Assembly (NCBI GenBank): GCA_027186245.1
Contig: CP114481.1
Location: 45,477,501 to 45,541,500, forward strand
Direction of reading: 5' to 3'
Origin: Coriaria nepalensis
Taxonomy: Eukaryota; Streptophyta; Magnoliopsida; Cucurbitales; Coriariaceae
DNA: 64,000 nt
This document shows, in pieces, positions 23,164 to 37,308 of this stretch (positions are counted from its first letter, which is position 1; each line of letters opens with the position of its first letter). The notes under the pieces were generated by a model. That model saw nothing but the letters and a program-made list of their open reading frames with translations. It was not told the origin of the DNA and did not search any database. A program made the translations under genes and the position numbers.

Positions 23164-26100
23164 TTATGCACAAAACTTGTGTTTGAAGTGCAAAAATAGA
23201 ATTCGTTCGACTTGCTTTGAAATAAGTTATTGACTTGAAATGAGTCATTCAAATGATTTTGAGGTTAAACGAATGCAAACTTTCCTTGCATTGATCATTT
23301 GCAAGTTATGCACAAAACTTTTGTTTGAAGTGCGAAAATAGAATTCGTTCGACTTGCTTTGAAATAAGATATTGACTTGAAATGACTCATTGAAAAGATT
23401 TTAAGGTTAAACGAATGCACACATTCCTTGCATTGATCATTTCCAAGTTATGCACAAAACTTGTGTTTGTAGTGCAAAAATAGAATTTGTTCGACTTGCT
23501 TTGAAATATGTTATTGACTTGAAATGACTCATTGAAAAGATTTTAAGGTTAAACTAATGCACACATTCCTGGCATTGATCATTTCCAAGTTATGCACAAA
23601 ACTTGTGTTTGAAGTGCGAAAATAGAATTCGTTCGACTTGCTTTGAAATAAGATATTGACTTGAAATGCCTCAATGAAATGATTTTAAGGTTAAACGAAT
23701 GCACACTTTCATGGCATTGATCATTTGCAAGTTATGCACAAAAATTGTGTTTGTAGTGCAAAAATAGAATTCGTTCGACTTGCTTTGAAATAAGTTATTG
23801 ACTTGAAATGACACATTCAAATGATTTTAAGGTTAAACGAATGCACACTTTCCTTGCATTGATCATTTGCAAGTTATGCGCAGAACTTGTGTTTGGAGTG
23901 CGAAAATAGAATTCGTTCAACTTGCTTTGAAATAATATATTGACTTGAAATGACTCCTTGAAAAGATTTTAAGGTTAAATGACTTGAAATGACTGATTGA
24001 AATGATTTTAAGGTTAAACGAATGCACACTTTCCTTGAACTGATCATTTGCAAGTTATGCACAAAACTTGTGTTTGGAGTGCAAAAATAGAATTCGTTCG
24101 ACTTGCTTTGAAATAAGTTGTTGACTTGAAATGACACATTCAAATGATTTTAAGGTTAAACGAATGCACACTTTCCTTGCATTGATTATTTCCAAGTTAT
24201 GCACAAAACTTTTGTTTGAAGTGAGAAAATAGAATTCGTTCGACTTGCTTTGAAATAAAATATTGACTTGAAATGACTCATTGAAATGATTTTAAGGTTA
24301 AATTAATGCACACATTCCTGGCATTGATCATTCCCAAGTTATGCACAAAACTTGTGTTTAAAGTGCGAAAATAGAATTCGTTCGACTTGCTTTGAAATAA
24401 GTTATTGACTTGAAATGACTCATTGAAATGATTTTAAGGTTAAACGAATGCACACTTTCCTTGCACTGATCATTTCCAAGTTATGCACAAAACTTGTGTT
24501 TGAAGTGCGAATATAGAATTCGTTCGACTTGCTTTGAAATAATTTATTGACTTGAAATGACTGATTGAAATGATTTTAAGGTTAAACGAATGCACACTTT
24601 CCATGCATTGACCATTTGCAAGTTATGCACAAAAATTTTGTTTGAAGTGCGAAAATAGAATTCGTTCGACTTGCTTTGGAATAAAATATTGACTTGAAAT
24701 GACTGATTGAAATGATTTTAAGGTTAAACGAATGCACACTTTCCTTGAACTGATCATTTGCAAGTTATCCACAAAACTTGTGTTTAGAGTGCAAAAATAG
24801 AATTCGTTCGACTTGCTTTGAAATAAGTTATTGACTTGAAATGACTCATTCAAATGATTTTAAGGTTAAACGAATGCACACTTTCCTTGCATTGATCATT
24901 TCCAAGTTATGCACAAAACTTTTGTTTGAAGTGCGAAAATAGAATTCGTTCGACTTGCTTTGAAATAAGATATTGACTTAAATTGACTGATTGAAATGAT
25001 TTTAAGGTTAAACTAATGCACACATTCCTTGCGTTGATCATTTCCAAGTTATGCACAAAACTTGTGTTTGGAGTGCCAAAATAGAATTCGTTCGACTTGC
25101 TTTGAAATAAGTTATTGACTTGAAATGACTCATTCAAATGGTTTTAAGGTTAAACGAATGCACAATTTCCTTGCATGCATTGATCATTTGCAAGTTATGC
25201 ACAAAAATTTTGTTTGAAGTGCGAAAGTAGAATTCGTTCGACTTGCTTTGGAATAAGATATTGACTTGAAATGACTGATTGAAATGATTTTAAGGTTAAA
25301 CGAATGAACACTTTACTTGAACTGATCATTTGCAAGTTATGCACAAAACTTGTGTTTGGAGTGCAAAAATAGAATTCGTTCGACTTGCTTTGAAATAAGT
25401 TATTGATTTGAAATGACTCATTCAAATGATTTTAAGGTTAAACGAATGCACACTTTCCTTGCATTGATTATTTCCAAGTTATGCACAAAACTTTTGTTTG
25501 AAGTGAGAAAATAGAATTCGTTCGACTTGCTTGGGAATAAGATATTGACTTAAATTGACTGATTGAAATGATTTTAAGGTTAAACGAATGCACACTTTCC
25601 TTGCACTGATCATTTGCAAGTTATGCACAAAACTTGTGTTTGGAGTGCAAAAATAGAATTTGTTCGACTTGCTTTGAAATAAGTTATTGACTTGAAATGA
25701 CTCATTCAAATGATTTTAAGGTTAAACGAATGCACACTTTCCTTGCATTGAACATTTGCAAGTTATGCACAAAACTTGTGTTTGAAGTGCGAAAATAGAA
25801 TTCGTTCGACTTGCTTTGGAATAAGATATTGACTTGAAATGACTGATTGAAATGATTTTAAGGTTAAACGAATGCACACTTTCCTTGCACTGATCATTTG
25901 CAAGTTATGCACAAAACTTGTGTTTGGAGTGCCAAAATAGAGTTCGTTTGACTTGCTTTGAAATAAGTTATTGACTTGAAATGACTCATTCAAATGATTT
26001 TAAGGTTAAACGAATGCACACTTTCCTTGCATTGATCATTTGCAAGTTATGCACAAAACTTTTGTTTGGAGTGCGAAAATAGAATTCGTTCGACTTGCTT

Positions 26101-26818
26101 TGAAATAAGATATTGAGTTGAAATGACTCATTGAAATGATTTTAAGGTTAAACTAATGCACACATTCCTGGCATTGATCATTCTCAAGTTATGCACAAAA
26201 CCTGTGTTTGAAGTGCGAAAATAGAATTCGTTCGACTTGCTTCGAAATAAGTTATTGACTTGAAATGACTCATTGAAATGATTTTAAGGTTAAACGAATG
26301 CACACTTTCCTTGCACTGATCATTTGCAAGTTATGCACAAAACTTTTGTTTGAAGTGCGAAAATAGAATTCGTTCGACTTGCTTTGAAATAAGTTATTGA
26401 CTTGAAATGACTGATTGAAATGATTTTAAGGTTAAACGAATGCACACTTTCCTTGCACTGATCATTTGCAAGTTATGCACAAAACTTATGTTTGGAGTGC
26501 CAAAATAGAATTCGTTCGACTTGCTTTGAAATAAGTTATTGACTTCAAATGACTCAATCAAATGATTTTAAGGTTAAACGAATCAACACTTTCCTTGCAT
26601 TGATCATTTGCAAGGTATGCACAAAACTTTTGTTTGGAGTGCGAAAATAGAATTCGTTCGACTTGCTTTGAAATAAGATATTGAGTTGAAATGACTGATT
26701 GAAATGATTTTAAGGTTAAACTAATGCACATATTCCTGGCATTGATCATTCCCAAGTTATGCACAAAACTTGTGTTTGAAGTGCGAAAATAGAATTCGTT
26801 CGACTTGCTTTGAAATAA
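23164..26818. repeat. Large duplicated block, copy 2 (about 3.65 kb)
   Basis: Repeats 19713-22940 with an extra monomer at about 24439-24580 (it carries GCGAATATAGA and AAATAATTTATTG) and an extra dimer at about 25480-25763. Substitutions noted include AAGTTGTTGAC near 24118 where copy 1 has AAGTTATTGAC. The gains are whole monomers, as unequal exchange in register would give. Confidence 0.88.
23941..24018 (+). repeat. 39-bp sub-monomer duplication, second occurrence
   Basis: The same structure as at 20490-20567, exactly 3451 bp downstream, with halves 23941-23979 and 23980-24018. It was evidently carried along by the large block duplication. Confidence 0.9.
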
Positions 26819-29343
26819 GTTATTGACTTGAAATGACTCATTGAAATGATTTTAAGGTTAAGCGAATGCACACTTTCCTTGCACTGATCATTTGCAAGTT
26901 ATGCACAAAACTTTTGTTTGAAGTGCGAAAATAGAATTCGTTCGACTTGCTTTGAAATAAGTTATTGACTTGAAATGACTGATTGAAATGATTTTAAGGT
27001 TAAACGAATGCACACTTTCCTTGAACTGATCATTTGCAAGTTATGCACAAAACTTGTGTTTGGAGTGCAAAAATAGAATTCGTTCGACTTGCTTTGAAAT
27101 AAGTTATTGACTTGAAATGACTCATTCAAATGATTTTAAGGTTAAACGAATGCACACTTTCCTTGCATTGATTATTTCCAAGTTATGCACAAAACTTTTG
27201 TTTGAAGTGAGAAAATAGAATTCGTTCGACTTACTTTGAAATAAAATATTGACTTGAAATGACTCATCGAAATGATTTTAAGGTTAAATTAATGCACACA
27301 TTCCTGGCATTGATCATTCCCAAGTTATGCACAAAACTTGTGTTTGAAGTGCGAAAATAGAATTCGTTCGACTTGCTTTGAAATAAGTTATTGACTTGAA
27401 ATGACTCATTGAAATGATTTTAAGGTTAAACGAATGCACACTTTCCTTGCACTGATCATTTCCAAGTTATGCACAAAACTTGTGTTTGAAGTGCGAATAT
27501 AGAATTCGTTCGACTTGCTTTGAAATAATTTATTGACTTGAAATGACTGATTGAAATGATTTTAAGGTTAAACGAATGCACACTTTCCATGCATTGACCA
27601 TTTGCAAGTTATGCACAAAAATTTTGTTTGAAGTGCGAAAATAGAATTCGTTCGACTTGCTTTGAAATAAGTTATTGACTTGAAATGACTCATTGAAATG
27701 ATTTAAAGGTTAAGCGAATGCACACTTTCCTTGAACTGATCATTTGCAAGTTATCCACAAAAGTTGTGTTTGGAGTGCGAAAATAGAATTCGTTCGACTT
27801 GCTTTGAATTAAGTTATTGACTTGAAATGACTGATTGAAATGATTTTAAGGTTAAACGAATGCACACTTTCCTTGAACTGATCATTTGCAAGTTATGCAC
27901 AAAACTTGTGTTTGGAGTGCAAAAATAGAATTCGTTCGACTTGCTTTGAAATAAGTTATTGACTTGAAATGACTCATTCAAATGATTTTAAGGTTAAACG
28001 AATGCACACTTTCCTTGCATTGATTATTTCCAAGTTATGCACAAAACTTTTGTTTGAAGTGTGAAAATAGAATTCGTTCGACTTGCTTTGGAATAAGATA
28101 TTGACTTAAATTGACTGATTGAAATGATTTTAAGGTTAAACGAATGCACACTTTCCTTGCACTGATCATTTGCAAGTTATGCACAAAACTTGTGTTTGGA
28201 GTGCAAAAATAGAATTCGTTCGACTTGCTTTGAAATAAGTTATTGACTTGAAATGACTCATTCAAATGATTGTAAGGTTAAACGAATGCACACTTTCCTT
28301 GCACTGATCATTTGCAAGTTATGCACAAAACTTTTGTTTGAAGTGCGAAAATAGAATTCGTTCGACTTGCTTTGAAATAAGATATTGACTTGAAATGACT
28401 CATTCAAATGATTTTAAGGTTAAACAAATGCACACTTTCCTTGCATTGATCATTTGCAAGTTATGCACAAAACTTTTGTTTGAAGTGCGAAAATAGAATT
28501 CGTTCGACTTGCTTTGAAATAATTTATTGACTTGAAATGACTCATTGAAATGATTTTAAGGTTAAACTAATGCACACATTCCTGGCATTGATCATTCCCA
28601 AGTTATGCACAAAACTTGTGTTTGAAGTGCGAAAATAGAATTCGTTCGACTTGCTTTGAAATAAGTTATTGACTTGAAATGACTCATTGAAATGATTTTA
28701 AGGTTAAACGAATGCACACTTTCCTTGCACTGATCATTTGCAAGTTATGCACAAAAACTTGTGTTTGGAGTGCCAAAATAGAATTCGTTCGACTTGCTTT
28801 GAAATAAGTTATTGACTTCAAATGACTCATTCAAATGATTTTAAGGTTAAACGAATCAACACTTTCCTTGCATTGATCATTTGCAAGTTATGCACAAAAC
28901 TTTTGTTTGGAGTGCGAAAATAGAATTCGTTCGACTTGCTTTGAAATAAGATATTGAGTTGAAATGACTGATTCAGATGATTTTAAGGTTAAACTAATGC
29001 ACACATTCCTGCCATTGATCATTCTCAAGTTATGCACAAAACTTGTGTTTGAAGTGCGAAAATAGAATTCGTTCGACTTGCTTCGAAATAAGTTATTGAC
29101 TTGAAATGACTCATTGAAATGATTGTAAGGTTAAACGAATGCACACTTTCCTTGCACTGATCATTTGCAAGTTATGCACAAAACTTTTGTTTGAAGTGCG
29201 AAAATAGAATTCGTTCGACTTGCTTTGAAATAAGTTATTGACTTGAAATGACTGATTGAAATGATTTTAAGGTTAAACGAATGCACACTTTCCTTGCACT
29301 GATCATTTGCAAGTTATGCACAAAAACTTGTGTTTGGAGTGCC
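26819..29343. repeat. Mixed satellite with re-used pieces
   Basis: 26989-27626 matches 24003-24640 at an offset of 2986 bp (21 monomers plus the 4-bp insertion lying between). TTATCCACA recurs at 27751. Single-base insertions give CACAAAAACTTG at 28751 and 29321. C-type CCTGGCATTG monomers alternate with A and B types. Confidence 0.75.
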
Positions 29344-31530
29344 AAAATAGAATTCGTTCGACTTGCTTTGAAATAAGTTATTGACTTGAAATGACTCATT
29401 CAAATGATTTTAAGGTTAAACGAATGCACACTTTCCTTGCATTGATCATTTGCAAGTTATGCACAAAACTTGTGTTTGAAGTGCGAAAATAGAATTCGTT
29501 CGACTTGCTTTGAAATAAGATATTGACTTGAAATGACTGATTGAAATGATTTTAAGGTTAAACGAATGAACACTTTCCTTGAACTGATCATTTGCAAGTT
29601 ATGCACAAAACTTGTGTTTGGAGTGCAAAAATAGAATTCGTTCGACTTGCTTTGGAATAAGATATTGACTTAAATTGACTGATTGAAATGATTTTAAGGT
29701 TAAACGAATGCACACTTTCCTTGCACTGATCATTTGCAAGTTATGCACAAAACTTGTGTTTGGAGTGCAAAAATAGAATTTGTTCGACTTGCTTTGAAAT
29801 AAGTTATTGACTTGAAATGACTCATTCAAATGATTTTAAGGTTAAACGAATGCACACTTTCCTTGCATTGATCATTTCCAAGTTATGCACAAAACTTTTG
29901 TTTGAAGTGCGAAAATAGAATTCGTTCGACTTGCTTTGGAATAAGATATTGACTTGAAATGACTGATTGAAATGATTTTAAGGTTAAACGAATGCACACT
30001 TTCCTTGCACTGATCATTTGCAAGTTATGCACAAAACTTGTGTTTGGAGTGCCAAAATAGAATTCGTTCGACTTGCTTTGAAATAAGTTATTGACTTGAA
30101 ATGACTCATTCAAATGATTTTAAGGTTAAACGAATGCACACTTTCCTTGCATTGATCATTTGCAAGTTATGCACAAAACTTTTGTTTGGAGTGCGAAAAT
30201 AGAATTCGTTCGACTTGCTTTGAAATAAGATATTGAGTTGAAATGACTCATTGAAATGATTTTAAGGTTAAACTAATGCACACATTCCTGGCATTGATCA
30301 TTCTCAAGTTATGCACAAAACTTGTGTTTGAAGTGCGAAAATAGAATTCGTTCGACTTGCTTCGAAATAAGTTATTGACTTGAAATGACTCATTGAAATG
30401 ATTTTAAGGTTAAAGGAATGCACACTTTCCTTGCACTGATCATTTGCAAGTTATGCACAAAACTTTTGTTTGAAGTGCGAAAATAGAATTCGTTCGACTT
30501 GCTTTGAAATAAGTTATTGACTTGAAATGACTGATTGAAATGATTTTAAGGTTAAACGAATGCACACTTTCCTTGCACTGATCATTTGCAAGTTATGCAC
30601 AAAACTTGTGTTTGGAGTGCCAAAATAGAATTCGTTCGACTTGCTTTGAAATAAGTTATTGACTTGAAATGACTCATTCAAATGATTTTAATGTTAAACG
30701 AATGCACACTTTCCTTGCATTGATCATTTGCAAGTTATGCACAAAACTTTTGTTTGGAGTGCGAAAATAGAATTCGTTCGACTTGCTTCGAAATAAGATA
30801 TTGAGTTGAAATGACTTATTGAAATGATTTTAAGGTTAAACTAATGCACACATTCCTGGCATTGATCATTCTCAAGTTATGCACAAAACTTGTGTTTGAA
30901 GTGCGAAAATAGAATTCGTTCGACTTGCTTCGAAATAAGTTATTGACTTGAAATGACTCATTGAAATGATTGTAAGGTTAAACGAATGCACACTTTCCTT
31001 GCACTGATCATTTGCAAGTTATGCACAAAACTTTTGTTTGAAGTGCGAAAATAGAATTCGTTCGACTTGCTTTGAAATAAGTTATTGACTTGAAATGACT
31101 GATTGAAATGATTTTAAGGTTAAACGAATGCACACTTTCCTTGCACTGATCATTTGCAAGTTATGCACAAAAACTTGTGTTTGGAGTGCCAAAATAGAAT
31201 TCGTTCGACTTCCTTTGAAATAAGTTATTGACTTCAAATGACTCATTGAAATGATTTTAAGGTTAAATTAATGCACACATTCCTGGCATTGATCATTCCC
31301 AAGTTATGCACAAAACTTGTGTTTGGAGTGCGAAAATAGAATTCGTTCGACTTGCTTTGAAATAAGTTATTGACTTGAAATGACTCATTGAAATGATTTT
31401 AAGGTTAAACTAATGCACACATTCCTGGCACTGATCATTCCCAAGTTATGCACAAAACTTGTGTTTGAAGTGCGAAAATAGAATTCGTTCGACTTGCTTT
31501 GAAATAAGTTATTGACTTGAAATGACTCAT
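29344..31530. repeat. 29-monomer offset duplication, copy 1 (about 2.2 kb)
   Basis: Matches 33463-35649 at 4119 bp (29 monomers plus one base). Shared markers are CGAATGAACACTTTCCTTGAAC, GAATTTGTTCG, TTAAAGGAATG near 30410, TTTTAATGTTAAAC near 30689, GATTGTAAGG near 30970 and the five-A insertion near 31169. Two 568-bp units (30179 and 30747) lie within it. Confidence 0.85.
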
Positions 31531-31849
31531 TGAAATGATTTTAAGGTTAAGCGAATGCACACTTTCCTTGCACAGATCATTTGCAAGTTATGCACAAAAC
31601 TTTTGTTTGAAGTGCGAAAATAGAATTCGTTCGACTTGCTTTGAAATAAGTTATTGACTTGAAATGACTGATTGAAATGATTTTAAGGTTAAACGAATGC
31701 ACACTTTCCTTGCACTGATCATTTGCAAGTTATGCACAAAACTTGTGTTTGGAGTGCCAAAATAGAATTCGTTCGACTTGCTTTGAAATAAGTTATTGAC
31801 TTCAAATGACTCATTCAAATGATTTTAAGGTTAAACGAATCAACACTTT
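31531..31849. repeat. Satellite monomers between two duplicated segments
   Basis: About two monomers, including TTAAGCGAATG and CTTGCACAGATC variants and the start of a CGAATCAACAC monomer. Nothing other than satellite is seen. Confidence 0.7.
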
Positions 31850-33018
31850 CCTTGCATTGATCATTTGTGAGTTATGCACAAAACTTTTGTTTGGAGTGCG
31901 AAAATAGAATTCGTTCGACTTGCTTTGAAATAAGATATTGAGTTGAAATGACTCATTGAAATGATTTTAAGGTTAAACTAATGCACACATTCCTGGCATT
32001 GATCATTCACAAGTTATGCACAAAACTTGTGTTTGAAGTGCGAAAATAGAATTCGTTCGACTTGCTTTGAAATAAGTTATTGACTTGAAATGACTCATTG
32101 AAATGATTTTAAGGTTAAGCGAATGCACACTTTCCTTGCACTGATCATTTGCAAGTTATGCACAAAACTTTTGTTTGAAGTGCGAAAATAGAATTCGTTC
32201 GACTTGCTTTGAAATAAGTTATTGACTTGAAATGACTGATTGAAATGATTTTAAGGTTAAACGAATGCACACTTTCCTTGAACTGATCATTTGCAAGTTA
32301 TGCACAAAACTTGTGTTTGGAGTGCAAAAATAGAATTCGTTCGACTTGCTTTGAAATAAGTTATTGACTTGAAATGACTCATTCAAATGATTTTAAGGTT
32401 AAACGAATGCACACTTTCCTTGCATTGATTATTTCCAAGTTATGCACAAAACTTTTGTTTGAAGTGAGAAAATAGAATTCGTTCGACTTGCTTTGGAATA
32501 AGATATTGAGTTAAATTGACTGATTGAAATGATTTTAAGGTTAAACGAATGCACACTTTCCTTGCACTGATCATTTGCAAGTTATGCACAAAACTTGTGT
32601 TTGGAGTGCCAAAATAGAATTCGTTCGACTTGCTTTGAAATAAGTTATTGACTTGAAATGACTCATTCAAATGATTTTAAGGTTAAACAAATGCACACTT
32701 TCCTTGCATTGATCATTTGCAAGTTATGCACAAAACCTTTGTTTGAAGTGCGAAAATAGAATTCGTTCGACTTGCTTTGAAATAAAATATTGACTTGAAA
32801 TGACTCATTGGAATGATTTTAAGGTTAAACTAATGCACACACTCCTGGCATTGATCATTCCCAAGTTATGCACAAAACTTGTGTTTGAAGTGCGAAAATA
32901 GAATTCGTTCGACTTGCTTTGAAATAAGTTATTGACTTGAAATGACTCATTGAAATGATTTTAAGGTTAAACGAATGCACACTTTCCATGCACTGATCAT
33001 TTCCAAGTTATGCACAAA
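31850..33018. repeat. 27-monomer offset duplication, copy 1 (about 1.2 kb)
   Basis: Matches 35685-36853 at 3835 bp. Shared markers are TTAAGCGAATG, GTGAGAAAATAG, GATATTGAGTTAAATTG, CAAAACCTTTG and CACACACTCCTGGC. It diverges at its right end, where this copy continues AACTTTTG and the other AACTTGTG. Confidence 0.8.
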
Positions 33019-34207
33019 ACTTTTGTTTGAAGTGCGAAAATAGAATTCGTTCGACTTGCTTTGAAATAAGATATTGACTTAAATTGACTGATTGAAATGA
33101 TTTTAAGGTTAAACTAATGCACACATTCCTTGCATTGATCATTTCCAAGTTATGCACAAAATTTGTGTTTGGAGTGCCAAAATAGAATTCGTTCGACTTG
33201 CTTTGAAATAAGTTATTAACTTGAAATGACTCATTCAAATGGTTTTAAGGTTAAACGAATGCACAATTTCCTTGCATTGATCATTTGCAAGTTATGCACA
33301 AAAATTTTGTTTGAAGTGCGAAAGTAGAATTCGTTCGACTTGCTTTGGAATAAGATATTGACTTGAAATGACTGATTGAAATGATTTTAAGGTTAAACGA
33401 ATGCACACTTTCCTTGAACTGATCATTTGCAAGTTATGCACAAAACTTGTGTTTGGAGTGCAAAAATAGAATTCGTTCGACTTGCTTTGAAATAAGTTAT
33501 TGACTTGAAATGACTCATTCAAATGATTTTAAGGTTAAACGAATGCACACTTTCCTTGCATTGATCATTTGCAAGTTATGCACAAAACTTGTGTTTGAAG
33601 TGCGAAAATAGAATTCGTTCGACTTGCTTTGAAATAAGATATTGACTTGAAATGACTGATTGAAATGATTTTAAGGTTAAACGAATGAACACTTTCCTTG
33701 AACTGATCATTTGCAAGTTATGCACAAAACTTGTGTTTGGAGTGCAAAAATAGAATTCGTTCGACTTGCTTTGGAATAAGATATTGACTTAAATTGACTG
33801 ATTGAAATGATTTTAAGGTTAAACGAATGCACACTTTCCTTGCACTGATCATTTGCAAGTTATGCACAAAACTTGTGTTTGGAGTGCAAAAATAGAATTT
33901 GTTCGACTTGCTTTGAAATAAGTTATTGACTTGAAATGACTCATTCAAATGATTTTAAGGTTAAACGAATGCACACTTTCCTTGCATTGATCATTTCCAA
34001 GTTATGCACAAAACTTTTGTTTGAAGTGCGAAAATAGAATTCGTTCGACTTGCTTTGGAATAAGATATTGACTTGAAATGACTGATTGAAATGATTTTAA
34101 GGTTAAACGAATGCACACTTTCCTTGCACTGATCATTTGCAAGTTATGCACAAAACTTGTGCTTGGAGTGCCAAAATAGAATTCGTTCGACTTGCTTTGA
34201 AATAAGT
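33019..34207. repeat. A-B dimers leading into the 7.5-kb duplication
   Basis: The monomers resemble those of 21.3-21.9 and 24.9-25.5 kb (CAAATGGTTTTAAGG, CACAATTTCC, CACAAAAATTTTG) but lack the 4-bp insertion. From 33463 it is the downstream copy of 29344 onwards. Confidence 0.75.
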
Positions 34208-37200
34208 TATTGACTTGAAATGACTCATTCAAATGATTTTAAGGTTAAACGAATGCACACTTTCCTTGCATTGATCATTTGCAAGTTATGCACAAAACTT
34301 TTGTTTGGAGTGCGAAAATAGAATTCGTTCGACTTGCTTTGAAATAAGATATTGAGTTGAAATGACTCATTGAAATGATTTTAAGGTTAAACTAATGCAC
34401 ACATTCCTGGCATTGATCATTCTCAAGTTATGCACAAAACTTGTGTTTGAAGTGCGAAAATAGAATTCGTTCGACTTGCTTCGAAATAAGTTATTGACTT
34501 GAAATGACTCATTGAAATGATTTTAAGGTTAAAGGAATGCACACTTTCCTTGCACTGATCATTTGCAAGTTATGCACAAAACTTTTGTTTGAAGTGCGAA
34601 AATAGAATTCGTTCGACTTGCTTTGAAATAAGTTATTGACTTGAAATGACTGATTGAAATGATTTTAAGGTTAAACGAATGCACACTTTCCTTGCACTGA
34701 TCATTTGCAAGTTATGCACAAAACTTGTGTTTGGAGTGCCAAAATAGAATTCGTTCGACTTGCTTTGAAATAAGTTATTGACTTGAAATGACTCATTCAA
34801 ATGATTTTAATGTTAAACGAATGCACACTTTCCTTGCATTGATCATTTGCAAGTTATGCACAAAACTTTTGTTTGGAGTGCGAAAATAGAATTCGTTCGA
34901 CTTGCTTTGAAATAAGATATTGAGTTGAAATGACTTATTGAAATGATTTTAAGGTTAAACTAATGCACACATTCCTGGCATTGATCATTCTCAAGTTATG
35001 CACAAAACTTGTGTTTGAAGTGCGAAAATAGAATTCGTTCGACTTGCTTCGAAATAAGTTATTGACTTGAAATGACTCATTGAAATGATTGTAAGGTTAA
35101 ACGAATGCACACTTTCCTTGCACTGATCATTTGCAAGTTATGCACAAAACTTTTGTTTGAAGTGCGAAAATAGAATTCGTTCGACTTGCTTTGAAATAAG
35201 TTATTGACTTGAAATGACTGATTGAAATGATTTTAAGGTTAAACGAATGCACACTTTCCTTGCACTGATCATTTGCAAGTTATGCACAAAAACTTGTGTT
35301 TGGAGTGCCAAAATAGAATTCGTTCGACTTGCTTTGAAATAAGTTATTGACTTCAAATGACTCATTGAAATGATTTTAAGGTTAAATTAATGCACACATT
35401 CCTGGCATTGATCATTCCCAAGTTATGCACAAAACTTGTGTTTGGAGTGCGAAAATAGAATTCGTTCGACTTGCTTTGAAATAAGTTATTGACTTGAAAT
35501 GACTCATTGAAATGATTTTAAGGTTAAACTAATGCACACATTCCTGGCACTGATCATTCCCAAGTTATGCACAAAACTTGTGTTTGAAGTGCGAAAATAG
35601 AATTCGTTCGACTTGCTTTGAAATAAGTTATTGACTTGAAATGACTCATTCAAATGATTTTAATGTTAAACGAATGCACACTTTCCTTGCATTGATCATT
35701 TGTAAGTTATGCACAAAACTTTTGTTTGGAGTGCGAAAATAGAATTCGTTCGACTTGCTTTGAAATAAGATATTGAGTTGAAATGACTCATTGAAATGAT
35801 TTTAAGGTTAAACTAATGCACACATTCCTGGCATTGATCATTCCCAAGTTATGCACAAAACTTGTGTTTGAAGTGCGAAAATAGAATTCGTTCGACTTGC
35901 TTTGAAATAAGTTATTGACTTGAAATGACTCATTGAAATGATTTTAAGGTTAAGCGAATGCACACTTTCCTTGCACTAATCATTTGCAAGTTATGCACAA
36001 AACTTTTGTTTGAAGTGCGAAAATAGAATTCGTTCGACTTGCTTTGAAATAAGTTATTGACTTGAAATGACTGATTGAAATGATTTTAAGGTTAAACGGA
36101 TGCACACTTTCCTTGAACTGATCATTTGCAAGTTATGCACAAAACTTGTGTTTGGAGTGCAAAAATAGAATTCGTTCGACTTGCTTTGAAATAAGTTATT
36201 GACTTGAAATGACTCATTCAAATGATTTTAAGGTTAAACGAATGCACACTTTCCTTGCATTGATTATTTCCAAGTTATGCACAAAACTTTTGTTTGAAGT
36301 GAGAAAATAGAATTCGTTCGACTTGCTTTGGAATAAGATATTGAGTTAAATTGACTGATTGAAATGATTTTAAGGTTAAACGAATGCACACTTTCCTTGC
36401 ACTGATCATTTGCAAGTTATGCACAAAACTTGTGTTTGGAGTGCCAAAATAGAATTCGTTCGACTTGCTTTGAAATAAGTTATTGACTTGAAATGACTCA
36501 TTCAAATGATTTTAAGGTTAAACAAATGCACACTTTCCTTGCATTGATCATTTGCAAGTTATGCACAAAACCTTTGTTTGAAGTGCGAAAATAGAATTCG
36601 TTCGACTTGCTTTGAAATAACATATTGACTTGAAATGACTCATTGGAATGATTTTAAGGTTAAACTAATGCACACACTCCTGGCATTGATCATTCCCAAG
36701 TTATGCACAAAACTTGTGTTTGAAGTGCGAAAATAGAATTCGTTCGACTTGCTTTGAAATAAGTTATTGACTTGAAATGACTCATTGAAATGATTTTAAG
36801 GTTAAACGAATGCACACTTTCCATGCACTGATCATTTCCAAGTTATGCACAAAACTTGTGTTTGAAGTGCGAATATAGAATTCGTTCGACTTGCTTTGAG
36901 ATAATTTATTGACTTGAAATGACTGATTGAAATGATTTTAAGTTTAAACGAATGCACACTTTCCATGCATTGACCATTTGCAAGTTATGCACAAAAATTT
37001 TGTTTGAAGTGCGAAAATAGAATTCGTTCGACTTGCTTTGGAATAAAATATTGACTTGAAATGACTGATTGAAATGATTTTAAGGTTAAACGAATGCACA
37101 CTTTCCTTGAACTGATCATTTGCAAGTTATCCACAAAACTTGTGTTCGGAGTGCAAAAATAGAATTCGTTGGACTTGCTTTGAAATAAGTTATTAACTTG

Positions 37201-37296
37201 AAATGACTCATTCAAATGATTTTAAGGCTAAACGAATGCACACTTTCCTTGCATTGATCATTTGCAAGTTATGCACAAAACTTTTGTTTGAAGTGC

Positions 37297-37308
37297 GAAA
37301 ACAATTCG
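37297..37308 (+). other. 2-bp deletion removing an EcoRI site
   Basis: GAAAATAGAATTCG is reduced to GAAAACAATTCG, so this monomer is 140 bp and lacks GAATTC. The same deletion occurs near 44822 and 52489, always followed by TTTGAAAGAAG and, one monomer on, by AAGTTAAACAC. It is a clean lineage tag for three copies of one ancestral segment. Confidence 0.9.
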
